From: Mesonia mobilis DSM 19841
GTDB lineage: Bacteria > Bacteroidota > Bacteroidia > Flavobacteriales > Flavobacteriaceae
NCBI RefSeq assembly: GCF_000423405.1
Contig: NZ_AUHX01000011.1
Coordinates: 1-64,000, forward strand
DNA: 64,000 nucleotides
Reading direction: 5' to 3'
Shown here piece by piece: positions 54,195 through 63,226 of the stretch (the first letter of the stretch is position 1; each line of letters begins with the position of its first letter). Position numbers and translations under genes: made by a program. The notes under the pieces are model-generated. The model saw nothing but the letters and a program-made list of their open reading frames with translations, had not been told where the DNA came from and searched no databases.

Positions 54195-54563
54195 ATGGTA
54201 CAACAAGAATCTAGATTAAGAGTAGCTGATAATACTGGTGCTAAAGAAGTTTTAGCAATTAGAGTATTAGGTGGTACAAAGAAGCGTTACGCTTCTGTAG
54301 GTGATAAAATTGTTGTGAGTGTAAAAGAAGCAACTCCTAATGGTAACATTAAAAAAGGAGCGGTTTCTACAGCAGTTGTAGTTCGTACCAAAAAAGAAGT
54401 TCGCAGACCAGATGGTTCTTATATTCGTTTCGACGATAACGCATGTGTTTTATTAAACCCTGCTGGAGAAATGAGAGGAACTCGTGTATTTGGACCTGTA
54501 GCTAGAGAACTTCGTGATAGACAATTTATGAAGATTGTATCATTAGCACCAGAGGTGCTTTAA
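54195..54563 (+). CDS. rplN: Ribosomal protein L14
   Basis: L14 is at the subunit interface of the 50S and contacts 16S rRNA. It opens [21 protein letters not shown] and has [36 protein letters not shown] and [15 protein letters not shown]. Its 122 residues are normal. It is the start of the classical spc order (L14-L24-L5-S14-S8-L6). Confidence 0.99.
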   Translation: MVQQESRLRVADNTGAKEVLAIRVLGGTKKRYASVGDKIVVSVKEATPNGNIKKGAVSTAVVVRTKKEVRRPDGSYIRFDDNACVLLNPAGEMRGTRVFGPVARELRDRQFMKIVSLAPEVL

Positions 54564-54573
54564 TACACAAAAG

Positions 54574-54885
54574 ATGGCAAAGCTTAAAATTAAGTCAGGA
54601 GATACTGTAAAGGTAATTGCTGGAGAACACAAAGGTCAGCAAGGAACTGTGAAAACAGTATTAATTGAAAAAAATAAAGCAATCGTTGAAGGGGTTAACA
54701 TGATTTCGAAACATGAGAAGCCAAGCGCTGCTAACCCTCAAGGCGGAATTGTTAAAAAAGAAGCTCCGATCCATATTTCAAATCTTTCTTTATTAACTAA
54801 AGACGGAGAAACTACGCGAGTAGGTTTTAAAATGGAAGGAGATAAAAAAGTGAGATTTTCTAAAAAATCTAATGAAGTAATTTAG
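54574..54885 (+). CDS. rplX: Ribosomal protein L24
   Basis: L24 starts 50S assembly. A KOW motif is seen at the N-terminus ([21 protein letters not shown]), then [13 protein letters not shown] and [17 protein letters not shown]. Its 103 residues are normal. It follows rplN by 10 bases and precedes rplE by 2. Confidence 0.99.
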   Translation: MAKLKIKSGDTVKVIAGEHKGQQGTVKTVLIEKNKAIVEGVNMISKHEKPSAANPQGGIVKKEAPIHISNLSLLTKDGETTRVGFKMEGDKKVRFSKKSNEVI

Positions 54886-54887
54886 TT

Positions 54888-55439
54888 ATGAGTTACGTAC
54901 CAAGACTTAGACAAGAGTATAAAGACAAGGTCATTTCTGCTCTTACCGAAGAATTTAGTTACGAAAATGTAATGCAAGTGCCAAAACTTACTAAAATTGT
55001 AGTAAGTAGAGGTGTTGGTGCAGCTGTAGCAGATAAAAAGTTAATTGATCATGCTGTTGATGAATTATCTACTATTACTGGTCAAAAAGCTGTAGCGACA
55101 ATATCTAAAAAAGATGTTGCTTCATTCAAGTTACGTAAAGGTATGCCTATCGGAGCTAAAGTAACACTTAGAGGAGATCGCATGTACGAATTTTTAGATC
55201 GTTTGATCACAGCTTCACTTCCACGTGTACGTGATTTTGACGGTATAAAAGCTACTGGTTTTGACGGTAGAGGGAATTATAACTTAGGTATTACTGAGCA
55301 AATTATTTTCCCAGAAATTAATATCGATAGAGTAAATAAAATTGCTGGTATGGATATTACTTTCGTGACTACTGCAAATACAGATAAGGAAGCAAAATCA
55401 TTGTTAACAGAACTAGGATTACCTTTTAAAAAGAATTAA
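54888..55439 (+). CDS. rplE: Ribosomal protein L5
   Basis: L5 binds 5S rRNA and contacts the P-site tRNA. It reads [20 protein letters not shown], then the [17 protein letters not shown] and [28 protein letters not shown] blocks, and [20 protein letters not shown]. Its 183 residues are normal. It ends 2 bases before rpsN. Confidence 0.99.
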   Translation: MSYVPRLRQEYKDKVISALTEEFSYENVMQVPKLTKIVVSRGVGAAVADKKLIDHAVDELSTITGQKAVATISKKDVASFKLRKGMPIGAKVTLRGDRMYEFLDRLITASLPRVRDFDGIKATGFDGRGNYNLGITEQIIFPEINIDRVNKIAGMDITFVTTANTDKEAKSLLTELGLPFKKN

Positions 55440-55441
55440 TT

Positions 55442-55711
55442 ATGGCTAAAGAATCAATGAAAGCCCGTGAGGTAAAAAGACAAGAGTTGGTAAAAAAGTA
55501 TGCTGAAAAGAGAGAGGCTTTAAAAGAAGCTGGAGACTACGAAGCATTACAGAAATTACCTAAAAACTCTTCTCCGGTTCGTTTACATAACAGATGTAAG
55601 CTAACAGGAAGACCAAAGGGTTATATGAGACAATTTGGAATATCTCGTGTTATGTTCAGAGAAATGGCTAACAAAGGGTTAATTCCGGGAGTTAAAAAAG
55701 CTAGTTGGTAA
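55442..55711 (+). CDS. rpsN: Ribosomal protein S14, zinc-free form
   Basis: S14 is a 30S head protein. It is 89 residues long with only one cysteine ([13 protein letters not shown]), so it lacks the CxxC pairs of the shorter zinc-binding form. The conserved [19 protein letters not shown] and [17 protein letters not shown] are present. A 58-base gap with a two-part hairpin follows before rpsH. Confidence 0.99.
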   Translation: MAKESMKAREVKRQELVKKYAEKREALKEAGDYEALQKLPKNSSPVRLHNRCKLTGRPKGYMRQFGISRVMFREMANKGLIPGVKKASW

Positions 55712-55721
55712 AAATTTAATC

Positions 55722-55755
55722 GGTTGAAGGTTCTAAACTAAAGAAAACCACAACC
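55722..55755 (+). promoter_or_regulatory. Candidate S8 translational-control hairpin
   Basis: GGTTG (55722-55726) pairs with CAACC (55751-55755) and GGTT (55729-55732) with AACC (55746-55749), leaving an asymmetric AA/A internal loop in the rpsN-rpsH gap. S8 in other bacteria represses its operon by binding a hairpin with an asymmetric internal loop, and here rpsH is the very next gene. The link is inference. Confidence 0.45.
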
Positions 55756-55769
55756 ACAAATCAAAATAG

Positions 55770-56168
55770 ATGAATACAGATCCTATTGCAGATTATTTAA
55801 CTAGAATTAGAAATGCTGTGGCAGCAAGTCACCGTGTGGTAGAGATACCAGCTTCTAATTTAAAGAAACAAATTACTAAAATATTATTCGATCAAGGGTA
55901 TATTCTTAGTTATAAGTTTGAGGAAGAGGGTTCAAGAGGGACAATTAAAATCGCTCTTAAGTATGATAAAGATACTAAAGACTCTGTAATCAAAAAGATA
56001 CAAAGAATTAGTAAGCCTGGTCTTCGAAAGTATGCTGGTGCGGGTGAATTACCACGTATTTTAAACGGACTTGGAATTGCAATCGTTTCTACTTCTCACG
56101 GAGTAATGACAGATAAGCAAGCGAGAAAAGAGAATGTAGGTGGTGAAGTTCTTTGCTACGTTTACTAA
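55770..56168 (+). CDS. rpsH: Ribosomal protein S8
   Basis: S8 is a central 30S assembly protein and the autoregulator of the spc operon in E. coli. It opens [31 protein letters not shown] and has KRISKPGLR-like [14 protein letters not shown] and [29 protein letters not shown]. Its 132 residues are normal. A hairpin lies just upstream, a candidate binding site. Confidence 0.99.
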   Translation: MNTDPIADYLTRIRNAVAASHRVVEIPASNLKKQITKILFDQGYILSYKFEEEGSRGTIKIALKYDKDTKDSVIKKIQRISKPGLRKYAGAGELPRILNGLGIAIVSTSHGVMTDKQARKENVGGEVLCYVY

Positions 56169-56186
56169 TATTTAAAAGACGAAAAC

Positions 56187-56729
56187 ATGTCAAGAATAGG
56201 TAAAAGTCCAGTATCGATTCCAGAAGGCGTAACTGTAAGCGTAAAAGACGGAGTAGTTACTGTAAAAGGAAAATTAGGAGAGTTAACTCAAGAATTTTCA
56301 GATATCGATATTAAAGTTGAAGAGAACGAAGTAGTGTTAGAGAGACCTTCTGAAAAGAAGATTTTTAAATCAAAGCACGGTCTTTACAGAGCTTTAATTC
56401 AGAATATGGTTGAAGGTGTATCTAACGGATTTACAAAACAACTAGAATTAGTTGGTGTAGGTTACCGTGCATCTAACCAAGGTCAAAAGTTAGATTTAGC
56501 GATTGGATTTTCTCATAATATTGTATTAGATTTGGCGCCTGAAGTTAAGGTTGAAACCATTTCTGAAAAAGGTAAGAATCCTATCGTAAAATTAACTTCT
56601 TACGATAAGCAATTAGTAGGTCAAGTAGCTGCTAAGATCAGATCTTTCCGTAAGCCTGAACCATACAAAGGAAAAGGTATCAAGTTCGTAGGTGAGCATA
56701 TTAGAAGAAAAGCAGGTAAATCTGCTTAA
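56187..56729 (+). CDS. rplF: Ribosomal protein L6
   Basis: L6 has two similar halves and sits near the GTPase centre of the 50S subunit. It opens SRIGKSPVSIPEGVTVSVKDG and contains MVEGVSNGFTKQLELVGVGYRA, DKQLVGQVAAKIRSFRKPEPYKGKGIKF and RRKAGKSA. Its 180 residues are normal. It lies between rpsH and rplR. Confidence 0.99.
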   Translation: MSRIGKSPVSIPEGVTVSVKDGVVTVKGKLGELTQEFSDIDIKVEENEVVLERPSEKKIFKSKHGLYRALIQNMVEGVSNGFTKQLELVGVGYRASNQGQKLDLAIGFSHNIVLDLAPEVKVETISEKGKNPIVKLTSYDKQLVGQVAAKIRSFRKPEPYKGKGIKFVGEHIRRKAGKSA

Positions 56730-56741
56730 TAAAGTATAATT

Positions 56742-57095
56742 ATGGCATTTTCAAAAGTAAAAAGAAGAAATAAAATTAGAAGAAGGATCCGTCAATCAAT
56801 TTCGGGTACTGAGAGTAAACCACGTCTATCTGTTTTTAGAAGTAATAAAGAGATTTATGCTCAATTAATAGATGATGTAAGTGGTAAAACTATTGCAGCA
56901 GCTTCTTCTAGAGACAAAGGAGTTTCTGATAAAGGAACCAAAAGCGAGGTAGCGACTGCCGTAGGTAAAGCTATCGCTGAAAAAGCAAAAGAAGCCGGAG
57001 TAGAAGTTATTTCGTTCGATAGAAGCGGATATTTATATCACGGAAGAGTTAAATCATTAGCAGAAGGTGCTCGCGAAGGCGGACTAAAATTCTAA
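56742..57095 (+). CDS. rplR: Ribosomal protein L18
   Basis: L18 binds 5S rRNA with L5 and L25. It has [45 protein letters not shown] and [26 protein letters not shown]. Its 117 residues are normal. It ends 6 bases before rpsE. Confidence 0.99.
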   Translation: MAFSKVKRRNKIRRRIRQSISGTESKPRLSVFRSNKEIYAQLIDDVSGKTIAAASSRDKGVSDKGTKSEVATAVGKAIAEKAKEAGVEVISFDRSGYLYHGRVKSLAEGAREGGLKF

Positions 57096-57101
57096 AAGAT
57101 T

Positions 57102-57626
57102 ATGTATCAAGATTATAAAAATGTAGAGCTTGTTAAGCCAAGTGGCTTAGATTTAAAAGATCGTTTAGTTGGTGTACAACGTGTAACTAAAGTTACTAAA
57201 GGTGGTAGAGCATTTGGTTTTTCTGCTATCGTAGTTGTAGGAGACGAAAACGGAGTTGTAGGTCACGGTTTAGGTAAGTCTAAAGAGGTAGCTGAAGCAA
57301 TTGCTAAAGCTGTAGAAGATGCAAAAAAGAATTTAGTTCGTATTCCTTTAAATAAGGGTACTTTACCACACGAGCAAAAAGGTAAATACGGTGGAGCAAG
57401 AGTTTTATTACTTCCTGCTGCAACGGGTACCGGAGTTATTGCTGGTGGTGCCATTCGTGCGGTATTAGAAGCAGTTGGTGTTCATGATGTATTATCAAAG
57501 AACCAAGGATCTTCTAACCCTCACAATGTGGTAAAAGCTACTTTCGACGCATTATTGCAATTAAGAAGTGCTGAGACTGTTGCAAAACAACGTGGTATTT
57601 CATTAGACAAGGTATTTAACGGATAA
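57102..57626 (+). CDS. rpsE: Ribosomal protein S5
   Basis: S5 helps maintain decoding accuracy and is a spectinomycin-resistance site. It has [67 protein letters not shown] and [27 protein letters not shown]. The spectinomycin-loop residues VTKGGRAF are intact. Its 174 residues are normal. Confidence 0.99.
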   Translation: MYQDYKNVELVKPSGLDLKDRLVGVQRVTKVTKGGRAFGFSAIVVVGDENGVVGHGLGKSKEVAEAIAKAVEDAKKNLVRIPLNKGTLPHEQKGKYGGARVLLLPAATGTGVIAGGAIRAVLEAVGVHDVLSKNQGSSNPHNVVKATFDALLQLRSAETVAKQRGISLDKVFNG

Positions 57627-57638
57627 TATTCAAGGAAA

Positions 57639-57821
57639 ATGGGAAAGATTAAAGTAACTAAAGTGAAAAGTGCTATCAATCGCACCAAGAACCAAAAGCT
57701 TACCTTAGAAGCTTTAGGTTTAAGAAAGATGGGGCAAACTGTCGAACACGAAGATTCGCCTAATATCCTTGGAATGATAAATAAAGTACAACATTTAGTT
57801 TCTGTTGAAGAAACAAAATAA
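57639..57821 (+). CDS. rpmD: Ribosomal protein L30
   Basis: L30 is a small 50S protein. It reads [21 protein letters not shown], then [31 protein letters not shown]. Its 60 residues are normal. It lies 12 bases after rpsE and 9 before rplO in the standard spc order. Confidence 0.99.
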   Translation: MGKIKVTKVKSAINRTKNQKLTLEALGLRKMGQTVEHEDSPNILGMINKVQHLVSVEETK

Positions 57822-57830
57822 ACTTATACG

Positions 57831-58283
57831 ATGGAATTAAATAACTTAAGACCTGCAAAGGGTTCAGTTCGAGCAAATAGTAAGCGTATAGGTAGAGGTG
57901 AAGGATCTGGTAAAGGTGGAACTTCTACACGCGGACACAAAGGAGCTAAATCTCGTTCAGGATATTCTAAGAAAATCGGATTTGAAGGTGGGCAAATGCC
58001 ACTTCAAAGACGAGTTCCTAAATTTGGTTTCAATAACAGAAATCGTAAAGAATATCAAGGGGTTAATTTAGATACACTTCAAAAGTTAGTAGATAACGGT
58101 AAAATTAATGATACTGTAGATTTACAAACTTTATTAGATAATAGATTAGCAACAAAAACAGATTTAGTAAAAATCTTAGGAAGAGGAGAGCTTAAAGCTA
58201 AACTTAAAGTTTCTGCTCACAAATTCACCGCATCTGCTAAAGAAGCAATCGAAGCTGCCGGTGGTGAAGCTGTAACTTTATAA
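57831..58283 (+). CDS. rplO: Ribosomal protein L15
   Basis: L15 is a late 50S assembly protein. It has the start ELNNLRPAKGSVRANSKRIGRG, a Gly/Lys-rich stretch GSGKGGTSTRGHKGAKSRSGY, FEGGQMPLQRRVPKFGFNN and a C-terminal domain ending EAIEAAGGEAVTL. Its 150 residues are normal. It is 9 bases before secY. Confidence 0.99.
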   Translation: MELNNLRPAKGSVRANSKRIGRGEGSGKGGTSTRGHKGAKSRSGYSKKIGFEGGQMPLQRRVPKFGFNNRNRKEYQGVNLDTLQKLVDNGKINDTVDLQTLLDNRLATKTDLVKILGRGELKAKLKVSAHKFTASAKEAIEAAGGEAVTL

Positions 58284-58292
58284 AAGTAAAGA

Positions 58293-59636
58293 ATGAAATT
58301 TATTGAAACAATAAAGAACGTTTGGAAAATAGAAGAGCTAAAGAATCGTATTTTGATTACTTTAGGTCTTCTATTGGTTTATCGTTTTGGTACTCAAGTA
58401 GTACTTCCGGGTATAGATGCATCGCAATTGTCTAATTTAGCAAGCCAAACCGACGACGGTTTATTAGGTTTGCTTAACGCATTTACAGGTGGTGCTTTTT
58501 CTAATGCATCGATTTTTGCATTAGGGATTATGCCTTACATTTCTGCATCGATTGTGGTGCAGTTAATGGGTATTGCAGTTCCTTATCTTCAAAAACTTCA
58601 AAAAGAAGGTGAAAGTGGTAGAAAGAAAATTAACCAAATTACACGTTGGTTAACCATCGCTATTACTTTGGTACAAGGTCCTGGTTATATCTATAACTTA
58701 TACGGAACTTTACCTCAAAGTGCTTTCTTGTTAGGAGATTCAATAAGTTTTGTTGTTTCTTCAGTAATTATCCTTACTACAGGCTGTATTTTTGCAATGT
58801 GGTTAGGTGAAAGAATTACAGATAAAGGTATAGGAAACGGTATTTCTTTATTAATTATGGTAGGTATCATCGCTAGACTTCCGCAGTCATTCATACAAGA
58901 ATGGGTTTCTAGAGTTTCTGGAGCCGATGCAAATGGAGGTTTAATTATGATCCTTATTGAGTTGTTTATTTGGTTTGCAATCATTTTCGCATCTGTGATG
59001 TTGGTGATGGCTGTAAGGCAGATACCGGTTCAATATGCTAGGCGAAATGCGACTGGAGGTTATGAAAAAAATATCTTTGGAGGAGCAAGACAGTTTATTC
59101 CTTTAAAGTTAAATGCTTCAGGAGTAATGCCTATTATTTTTGCACAAGCAATTATGTTTATTCCTTCTGCTGTTGCAGGAATGTCAGATTCTGAAATGGC
59201 TCAAGGAATTACCGCAGAATTTAATAATATCTTCGGTTTATGGTATAACGTAGTGTTTGCATTACTAATTATCATATTCACTTATTTCTATACCGCGATT
59301 ACAGTGCCAACTAATAAGATGGCAGATGATTTAAAAAGAAGTGGTGGTTTTATTCCTGGGATCAGACCGGGTACAGAAACAGCAGAATACTTAGATAGAA
59401 TTATGTCTCAAATCACATTGCCAGGATCTGTTTTCTTAGCATTAATTGCAGTATTCCCTGCGGTTGTTGTTTCGATAGGTGTTCAGCAAGGTTGGGCGTT
59501 ATTCTTTGGAGGTACTTCTCTTATCATTATGGTAGGTGTGGCGATCGATACAATGCAGCAGATCAATTCTTATTTATTGAATAAGCATTACGATGGTTTA
59601 ATGAAATCTGGAAGAAATAGAAAAGCAGTAGCATAA
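58293..59636 (+). CDS. secY: SecY protein translocase subunit
   Basis: SecY is the central channel of the Sec translocon in the inner membrane. It has ten hydrophobic helices over 447 residues. The conserved N-terminal FRLG-like [16 protein letters not shown], the plug region with [33 protein letters not shown], and the ribosome-binding loops [15 protein letters not shown] and [17 protein letters not shown] are present. As in many bacteria it closes the spc segment. infA follows after 2 bases. Confidence 0.99.
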   Translation: MKFIETIKNVWKIEELKNRILITLGLLLVYRFGTQVVLPGIDASQLSNLASQTDDGLLGLLNAFTGGAFSNASIFALGIMPYISASIVVQLMGIAVPYLQKLQKEGESGRKKINQITRWLTIAITLVQGPGYIYNLYGTLPQSAFLLGDSISFVVSSVIILTTGCIFAMWLGERITDKGIGNGISLLIMVGIIARLPQSFIQEWVSRVSGADANGGLIMILIELFIWFAIIFASVMLVMAVRQIPVQYARRNATGGYEKNIFGGARQFIPLKLNASGVMPIIFAQAIMFIPSAVAGMSDSEMAQGITAEFNNIFGLWYNVVFALLIIIFTYFYTAITVPTNKMADDLKRSGGFIPGIRPGTETAEYLDRIMSQITLPGSVFLALIAVFPAVVVSIGVQQGWALFFGGTSLIIMVGVAIDTMQQINSYLLNKHYDGLMKSGRNRKAVA

Positions 59637-59638
59637 TT

Positions 59639-59854
59639 ATGGCAAAGCAACCAGCAATAGAGCAAGACGGAACAATTATCGAGGCATTATCTAATGCAAT
59701 GTTTAGAGTAGAGTTGGAAAACGGTCACGTGGTCACAGCTCACATCTCAGGAAAAATGAGAATGCATTACATTAAGCTTTTGCCGGGAGATAAAGTTAAA
59801 TTGGAAATGAGTCCTTACGATTTAACGAAGGCTCGTATAACCTATAGATACTAA
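59639..59854 (+). CDS. infA: Translation initiation factor IF-1
   Basis: IF-1 is an OB-fold factor that occupies the ribosomal A site during initiation. It reads [24 protein letters not shown], then [38 protein letters not shown]. Its 71 residues are normal. It follows secY by 2 bases. A 113-base gap with an internal promoter separates it from rpmJ. Confidence 0.99.
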   Translation: MAKQPAIEQDGTIIEALSNAMFRVELENGHVVTAHISGKMRMHYIKLLPGDKVKLEMSPYDLTKARITYRY

Positions 59855-59867
59855 TAAATCTTATAAA

Positions 59868-59899
59868 TGTGATTAATTCAAAATTTTTTATTACTTTTG
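59868..59899 (+). promoter_or_regulatory. Internal promoter before rpmJ-rpsM
   Basis: TACTTTTG (59892-59899) is an exact TAnnTTTG -7 element; a weak TGTG sits at 59868-59871 at the right distance. It lies in the infA-rpmJ gap, 68 bases before rpmJ. It could boost the alpha-operon segment and rpoA independently of the main promoter. Confidence 0.6.
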
Positions 59900-59967
59900 C
59901 GGTCTGAAAAATTTTGATAAGCTTCTAAAACACAGAAACTTTACATTTATCAGAAAAAACAATAGAG

Positions 59968-60084
59968 ATGAAAGTAAGAGCATCAATAAAAAAGAGAAGT
60001 GCCGACTGCAAGATTGTACGCAGAAAAGGGCGCCTTTACGTTATTAACAAAAAGAATCCTAGATTTAAACAAAGACAAGGCTAA
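59968..60084 (+). CDS. rpmJ: Ribosomal protein L36, zinc-free form
   Basis: L36 is a tiny 50S protein of 38 residues. It reads [19 protein letters not shown] and ends NPRFKQRQG. Of the four zinc ligands of the classical form (C11, C14, C27, H32), only C14 remains; positions 11, 27 and 32-33 are Ser, Asn and Arg-Phe. This is therefore the C-minus form. It lies 3 bases before rpsM and is too short to appear in many gene lists. Confidence 0.97.
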   Translation: MKVRASIKKRSADCKIVRRKGRLYVINKKNPRFKQRQG

Positions 60085-60086
60085 TT

Positions 60087-60461
60087 ATGGCGAGAATTGC
60101 AGGGGTAGATATACCTAAACAAAAGCGAGGAGTTATAGCATTAACCTATATCTTCGGAATTGGCAAGAGTAGAGCTCAAAAAATTCTTGAAACTGCCAAA
60201 GTAGATGAGAATACTAAAGTTTCAGATTGGACCGATGATGAAATCGGAAAAATTCGTGAAGCTGTAGGGCAATATACCATAGAAGGAGAATTAAGATCAG
60301 AAGTTCAGCTTAGTATTAAGCGTTTAATGGATATCGGTTGTTACCGTGGTATCCGTCACAGATCTAGCCTTCCGTTAAGAGGTCAGCGTACGAAGAATAA
60401 CTCTAGAACGCGTAAAGGAAAGAGAAAAACAGTTGCGAACAAGAAAAAAGCAACTAAATAA
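60087..60461 (+). CDS. rpsM: Ribosomal protein S13
   Basis: S13 bridges the subunits and contacts the P-site tRNA. It has [66 protein letters not shown] and the basic tail [20 protein letters not shown]. Its 124 residues are normal. It lies 3 bases after rpmJ and 9 before rpsK. Confidence 0.99.
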   Translation: MARIAGVDIPKQKRGVIALTYIFGIGKSRAQKILETAKVDENTKVSDWTDDEIGKIREAVGQYTIEGELRSEVQLSIKRLMDIGCYRGIRHRSSLPLRGQRTKNNSRTRKGKRKTVANKKKATK

Positions 60462-60470
60462 TAAGTAGTT

Positions 60471-60854
60471 ATGGCAAAGTCAACAACTAAGAAACGTAAA
60501 GTAATCGTTGATTCTTTTGGTGAGGCGCACATTACAGCTTCTTTCAATAATATCATTGTTTCTTTAACTAACAAAAAAGGAGATGTGATCTCTTGGTCTA
60601 CTGCCGGTAAAATGGGCTTTAGAGGATCTAAGAAAAACACTCCTTACGCAGCACAATTAGCAGCAGAAGATGCAGCTAAAGTAGCACACGAAGCTGGTTT
60701 AAGAAAAGTGAAAGTTTATGTGAAGGGACCTGGTAATGGTAGAGAATCTGCTATTCGTTCTATCCACAACGGAGGGATCGAAGTAACAGAGATTATCGAT
60801 ATCACACCAATTCCACACAACGGTTGTCGTCCACCAAAAAGACGTAGAGTTTAA
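60471..60854 (+). CDS. rpsK: Ribosomal protein S11
   Basis: S11 lies on the 30S platform near the mRNA exit. It has [66 protein letters not shown] and the ending [17 protein letters not shown]. Its 127 residues are normal. A 93-base gap with a closable stem structure separates it from rpsD. Confidence 0.99.
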   Translation: MAKSTTKKRKVIVDSFGEAHITASFNNIIVSLTNKKGDVISWSTAGKMGFRGSKKNTPYAAQLAAEDAAKVAHEAGLRKVKVYVKGPGNGRESAIRSIHNGGIEVTEIIDITPIPHNGCRPPKRRRV

Positions 60855-60872
60855 TTAATAGTAAATATCAAC

Positions 60873-60934
60873 AAAGAGTATTACGATTATCGAAGGATTA
60901 TATTTTCAAAGACCTTAATTCATAATCACTCTTT
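60873..60934 (+). promoter_or_regulatory. Structured leader before rpsD, candidate S4 control site
   Basis: In the rpsK-rpsD gap, AAAGAGT (60873-60879) can pair with ACTCTTT (60928-60934), ATTA (60880-60883) with TAAT (60923-60926), and AAGG (60893-60896) with CCTT (60913-60916). This forms a nested stem that brackets the gap before the S4 start at 60948. S4 regulates the alpha operon in E. coli through a folded leader, so a similar role is plausible. Confidence 0.4.
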
Positions 60935-60947
60935 AAAATTTAAATAA

Positions 60948-61553
60948 ATGGCAAGATATACTGGTCCAAAAAGTAAAATAGCAAGAAAGTTTGGTGAAGC
61001 TATTTTTGGAGATGATAAGTCTTTTGAAAAAAGAAACTATCCTCCAGGTCAACACGGTAACAACAGACGCCGTGGTAAAAAATCTGAATACGCTGTCCAG
61101 TTAATGGAGAAGCAAAAAGCAAAATATACTTACGGTATATTAGAGCGTCAATTCAGAAATATGTTTAAGAAAGCAACAGCTGCACAAGGTATTACTGGTG
61201 AGGTTCTTTTACAATTATGTGAATCTCGTTTAGATAATGTTGTTTATAGAATGGGAGTTTCTCCTTCTAGAAGAGGTGCAAGACAATTGGTTTCTCACAG
61301 ACATATCACTGTAAACGGTGAAATCGTAAATATACCTTCTTACCAATTAAAAGCTGGTGATGTAGTAGGGGTAAGAGAAAAGTCTAAATCTTTAACAGCA
61401 ATCCAGTCTTCATTGGAGAGCTCAAGTAATGTTTACGAATGGATTACCTGGAATTCAGAGAAGAAAGAAGGAACTTATGTTTCTGTACCTTCAAGAATTC
61501 AAATTCCAGAAAACATTAACGAACAATTTATCGTCGAATTATATTCGAAATAA
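60948..61553 (+). CDS. rpsD: Ribosomal protein S4
   Basis: S4 is a primary 16S rRNA-binding protein and translational repressor of the alpha operon in E. coli. It opens [20 protein letters not shown], has the S4 RNA-binding domain from LESR-like [31 protein letters not shown], and ends [17 protein letters not shown]. The zinc-binding cysteines of some S4 proteins are absent. Its 201 residues are normal. Confidence 0.99.
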   Translation: MARYTGPKSKIARKFGEAIFGDDKSFEKRNYPPGQHGNNRRRGKKSEYAVQLMEKQKAKYTYGILERQFRNMFKKATAAQGITGEVLLQLCESRLDNVVYRMGVSPSRRGARQLVSHRHITVNGEIVNIPSYQLKAGDVVGVREKSKSLTAIQSSLESSSNVYEWITWNSEKKEGTYVSVPSRIQIPENINEQFIVELYSK

Positions 61554-61577
61554 TCTTTAACAGACAGAACTCATAAT

Positions 61578-62570
61578 ATGGCCATACTTAATTTTCAGAA
61601 GCCCGATAAAGTTATCATGATTGATTCAACCGAGTTCGAGGGCAAGTTTGAATTTCGTCCCTTAGAACCAGGATATGGATTAACTGTAGGTAACGCTCTT
61701 AGACGAGTACTGTTGTCTTCATTAGAAGGTTTCGCAATAACCTCAGTAAGAATAGAAGGTGTAGATCATGAGTTTTCTACCATTGCTGGAGTTGTAGAAG
61801 ACGTTACCGAAATTATTTTAAATTTAAAACAAGTTCGTTTTAAAAGACAAATAGAAGAAGTAGATAACGAGACAGTAACTATTTCTTTCTCGGGTAAAGA
61901 TCAACTTACCGCAGGAGATTTTCAAAAATTCATTTCAGGATTTCAAGTACTAAACCCAGATTTAGTGATTTGTAATATGGAAGAGAATGTAAATCTTAAT
62001 ATCGAGTTAACAATCGATAAAGGTCGTGGTTATGTGCCTGCTGAAGAAAATAAAAAAGCTAACGCTCCTTTAGGAACCATCTTTACAGATTCTATCTATA
62101 CGCCAATTAAAAACGTAAAGTATAGTATCGAGAACTATCGTGTAGAGCAAAAAACTGACTACGAAAAGTTAGTTTTTGAGATCTCTTCAGACGGTTCAAT
62201 TCATCCAAAAGATGCTTTAACTGAAGCTGCTAAAATCTTAATCCATCACTTTATGTTATTCTCTGATGAGAGAATTACCCTTGAAGCCGATGAGATCGCT
62301 CAAACTGAAACTTACGATGAAGAATCACTTCATATGAGACAGTTATTGAAAACTAAATTGGTAGATTTAGATCTTTCAGTAAGAGCATTAAATTGTTTAA
62401 AAGCAGCAGAAGTAGATACTTTAGGAGACTTAGTATCATACAATAAAAATGATTTAATGAAGTTCCGTAACTTCGGTAAAAAATCTTTAACAGAGCTAGA
62501 AGAACTAGTAAATGTAAAAGGTCTTAACTTCGGAATGGATTTATCAAAATACAAATTAGATAAAGATTAA
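61578..62570 (+). CDS. rpoA: RNA polymerase alpha subunit
   Basis: This is the dimerising subunit of RNA polymerase. The N-terminal domain has [36 protein letters not shown] and [13 protein letters not shown]. The C-terminal DNA-contacting domain is present ([44 protein letters not shown]). Its 330 residues are normal. It lies 24 bases after rpsD and is followed by rplQ. Confidence 0.99.
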   Translation: MAILNFQKPDKVIMIDSTEFEGKFEFRPLEPGYGLTVGNALRRVLLSSLEGFAITSVRIEGVDHEFSTIAGVVEDVTEIILNLKQVRFKRQIEEVDNETVTISFSGKDQLTAGDFQKFISGFQVLNPDLVICNMEENVNLNIELTIDKGRGYVPAEENKKANAPLGTIFTDSIYTPIKNVKYSIENYRVEQKTDYEKLVFEISSDGSIHPKDALTEAAKILIHHFMLFSDERITLEADEIAQTETYDEESLHMRQLLKTKLVDLDLSVRALNCLKAAEVDTLGDLVSYNKNDLMKFRNFGKKSLTELEELVNVKGLNFGMDLSKYKLDKD

Positions 62571-62634
62571 TACGTCATATTTTGCTCCTCACAAAATGAG
62601 TTTAGAAGCAAGATGATGATTAAACCAAAAGGTC

Positions 62635-63135
62635 ATGAGACACGGAAAAAAAGTAAACCACTTAGGTAGAAAAACTGCTCACAGAAAAGCAATGTTAGCC
62701 AATATGGCATCATCTTTAATCGAGCACAAAAGAATCAATACTACTGTTGCTAAAGCGAAAGCTTTAAAACAATTTATTGAGCCTTTAATAACTAAATCTA
62801 AAGAAGACACTACGCATAACAGACGATTAGTTTTCGCTAAACTTCGTAACAAATATGCAGTAAGTGAGCTTTTTAGAGAAGTTGCACCAAAAGTGGGAGA
62901 CCGTCCAGGTGGATATACAAGAATTATCAAACTTGGTAATCGTTTAGGAGATAATGCAGATATGGCACTTATCGAGTTAGTAGATTTTAACGAAATTTAC
63001 AACCCTAAAGGAGAAGGTAAGAAAAAATCTACTCGTCGTAGTAGAAGAGGTGGTAAGAAGAATGCTACAGAAACTGCAGCTTCTGAAACTACTGCTCCTA
63101 AAGCAGAAGATAAATCATCAAATGAAGAAGAGTAA
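62635..63135 (+). CDS. rplQ: Ribosomal protein L17 with C-terminal extension
   Basis: L17 is a 50S protein around the tunnel exit. The core [49 protein letters not shown] and [26 protein letters not shown] is normal. About 45 residues of Lys/Arg-rich then Ala/Thr/Glu-rich low-complexity sequence follow (166 residues in all), an extension that is common in Bacteroidota. It closes the cluster, before a strong terminator. Confidence 0.99.
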   Translation: MRHGKKVNHLGRKTAHRKAMLANMASSLIEHKRINTTVAKAKALKQFIEPLITKSKEDTTHNRRLVFAKLRNKYAVSELFREVAPKVGDRPGGYTRIIKLGNRLGDNADMALIELVDFNEIYNPKGEGKKKSTRRSRRGGKKNATETAASETTAPKAEDKSSNEEE

Positions 63136-63161
63136 AATGAATTTTATTTTTCAATAATTTC

Positions 63162-63198
63162 AAAAGGATAAACTTTAAGGGTTTATCCTTTTTTTTTA
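63162..63198 (+). terminator. Terminator of the ribosomal cluster
   Basis: AAAAGGATAAACT and GGTTTATCCTTTT form a stable hairpin followed by a T-run, 26 bases after rplQ. It ends the cluster before carA. Confidence 0.92.
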
Positions 63199-63226
63199 AC
63201 TTAACCTAAATTATTATTCGATTGTA

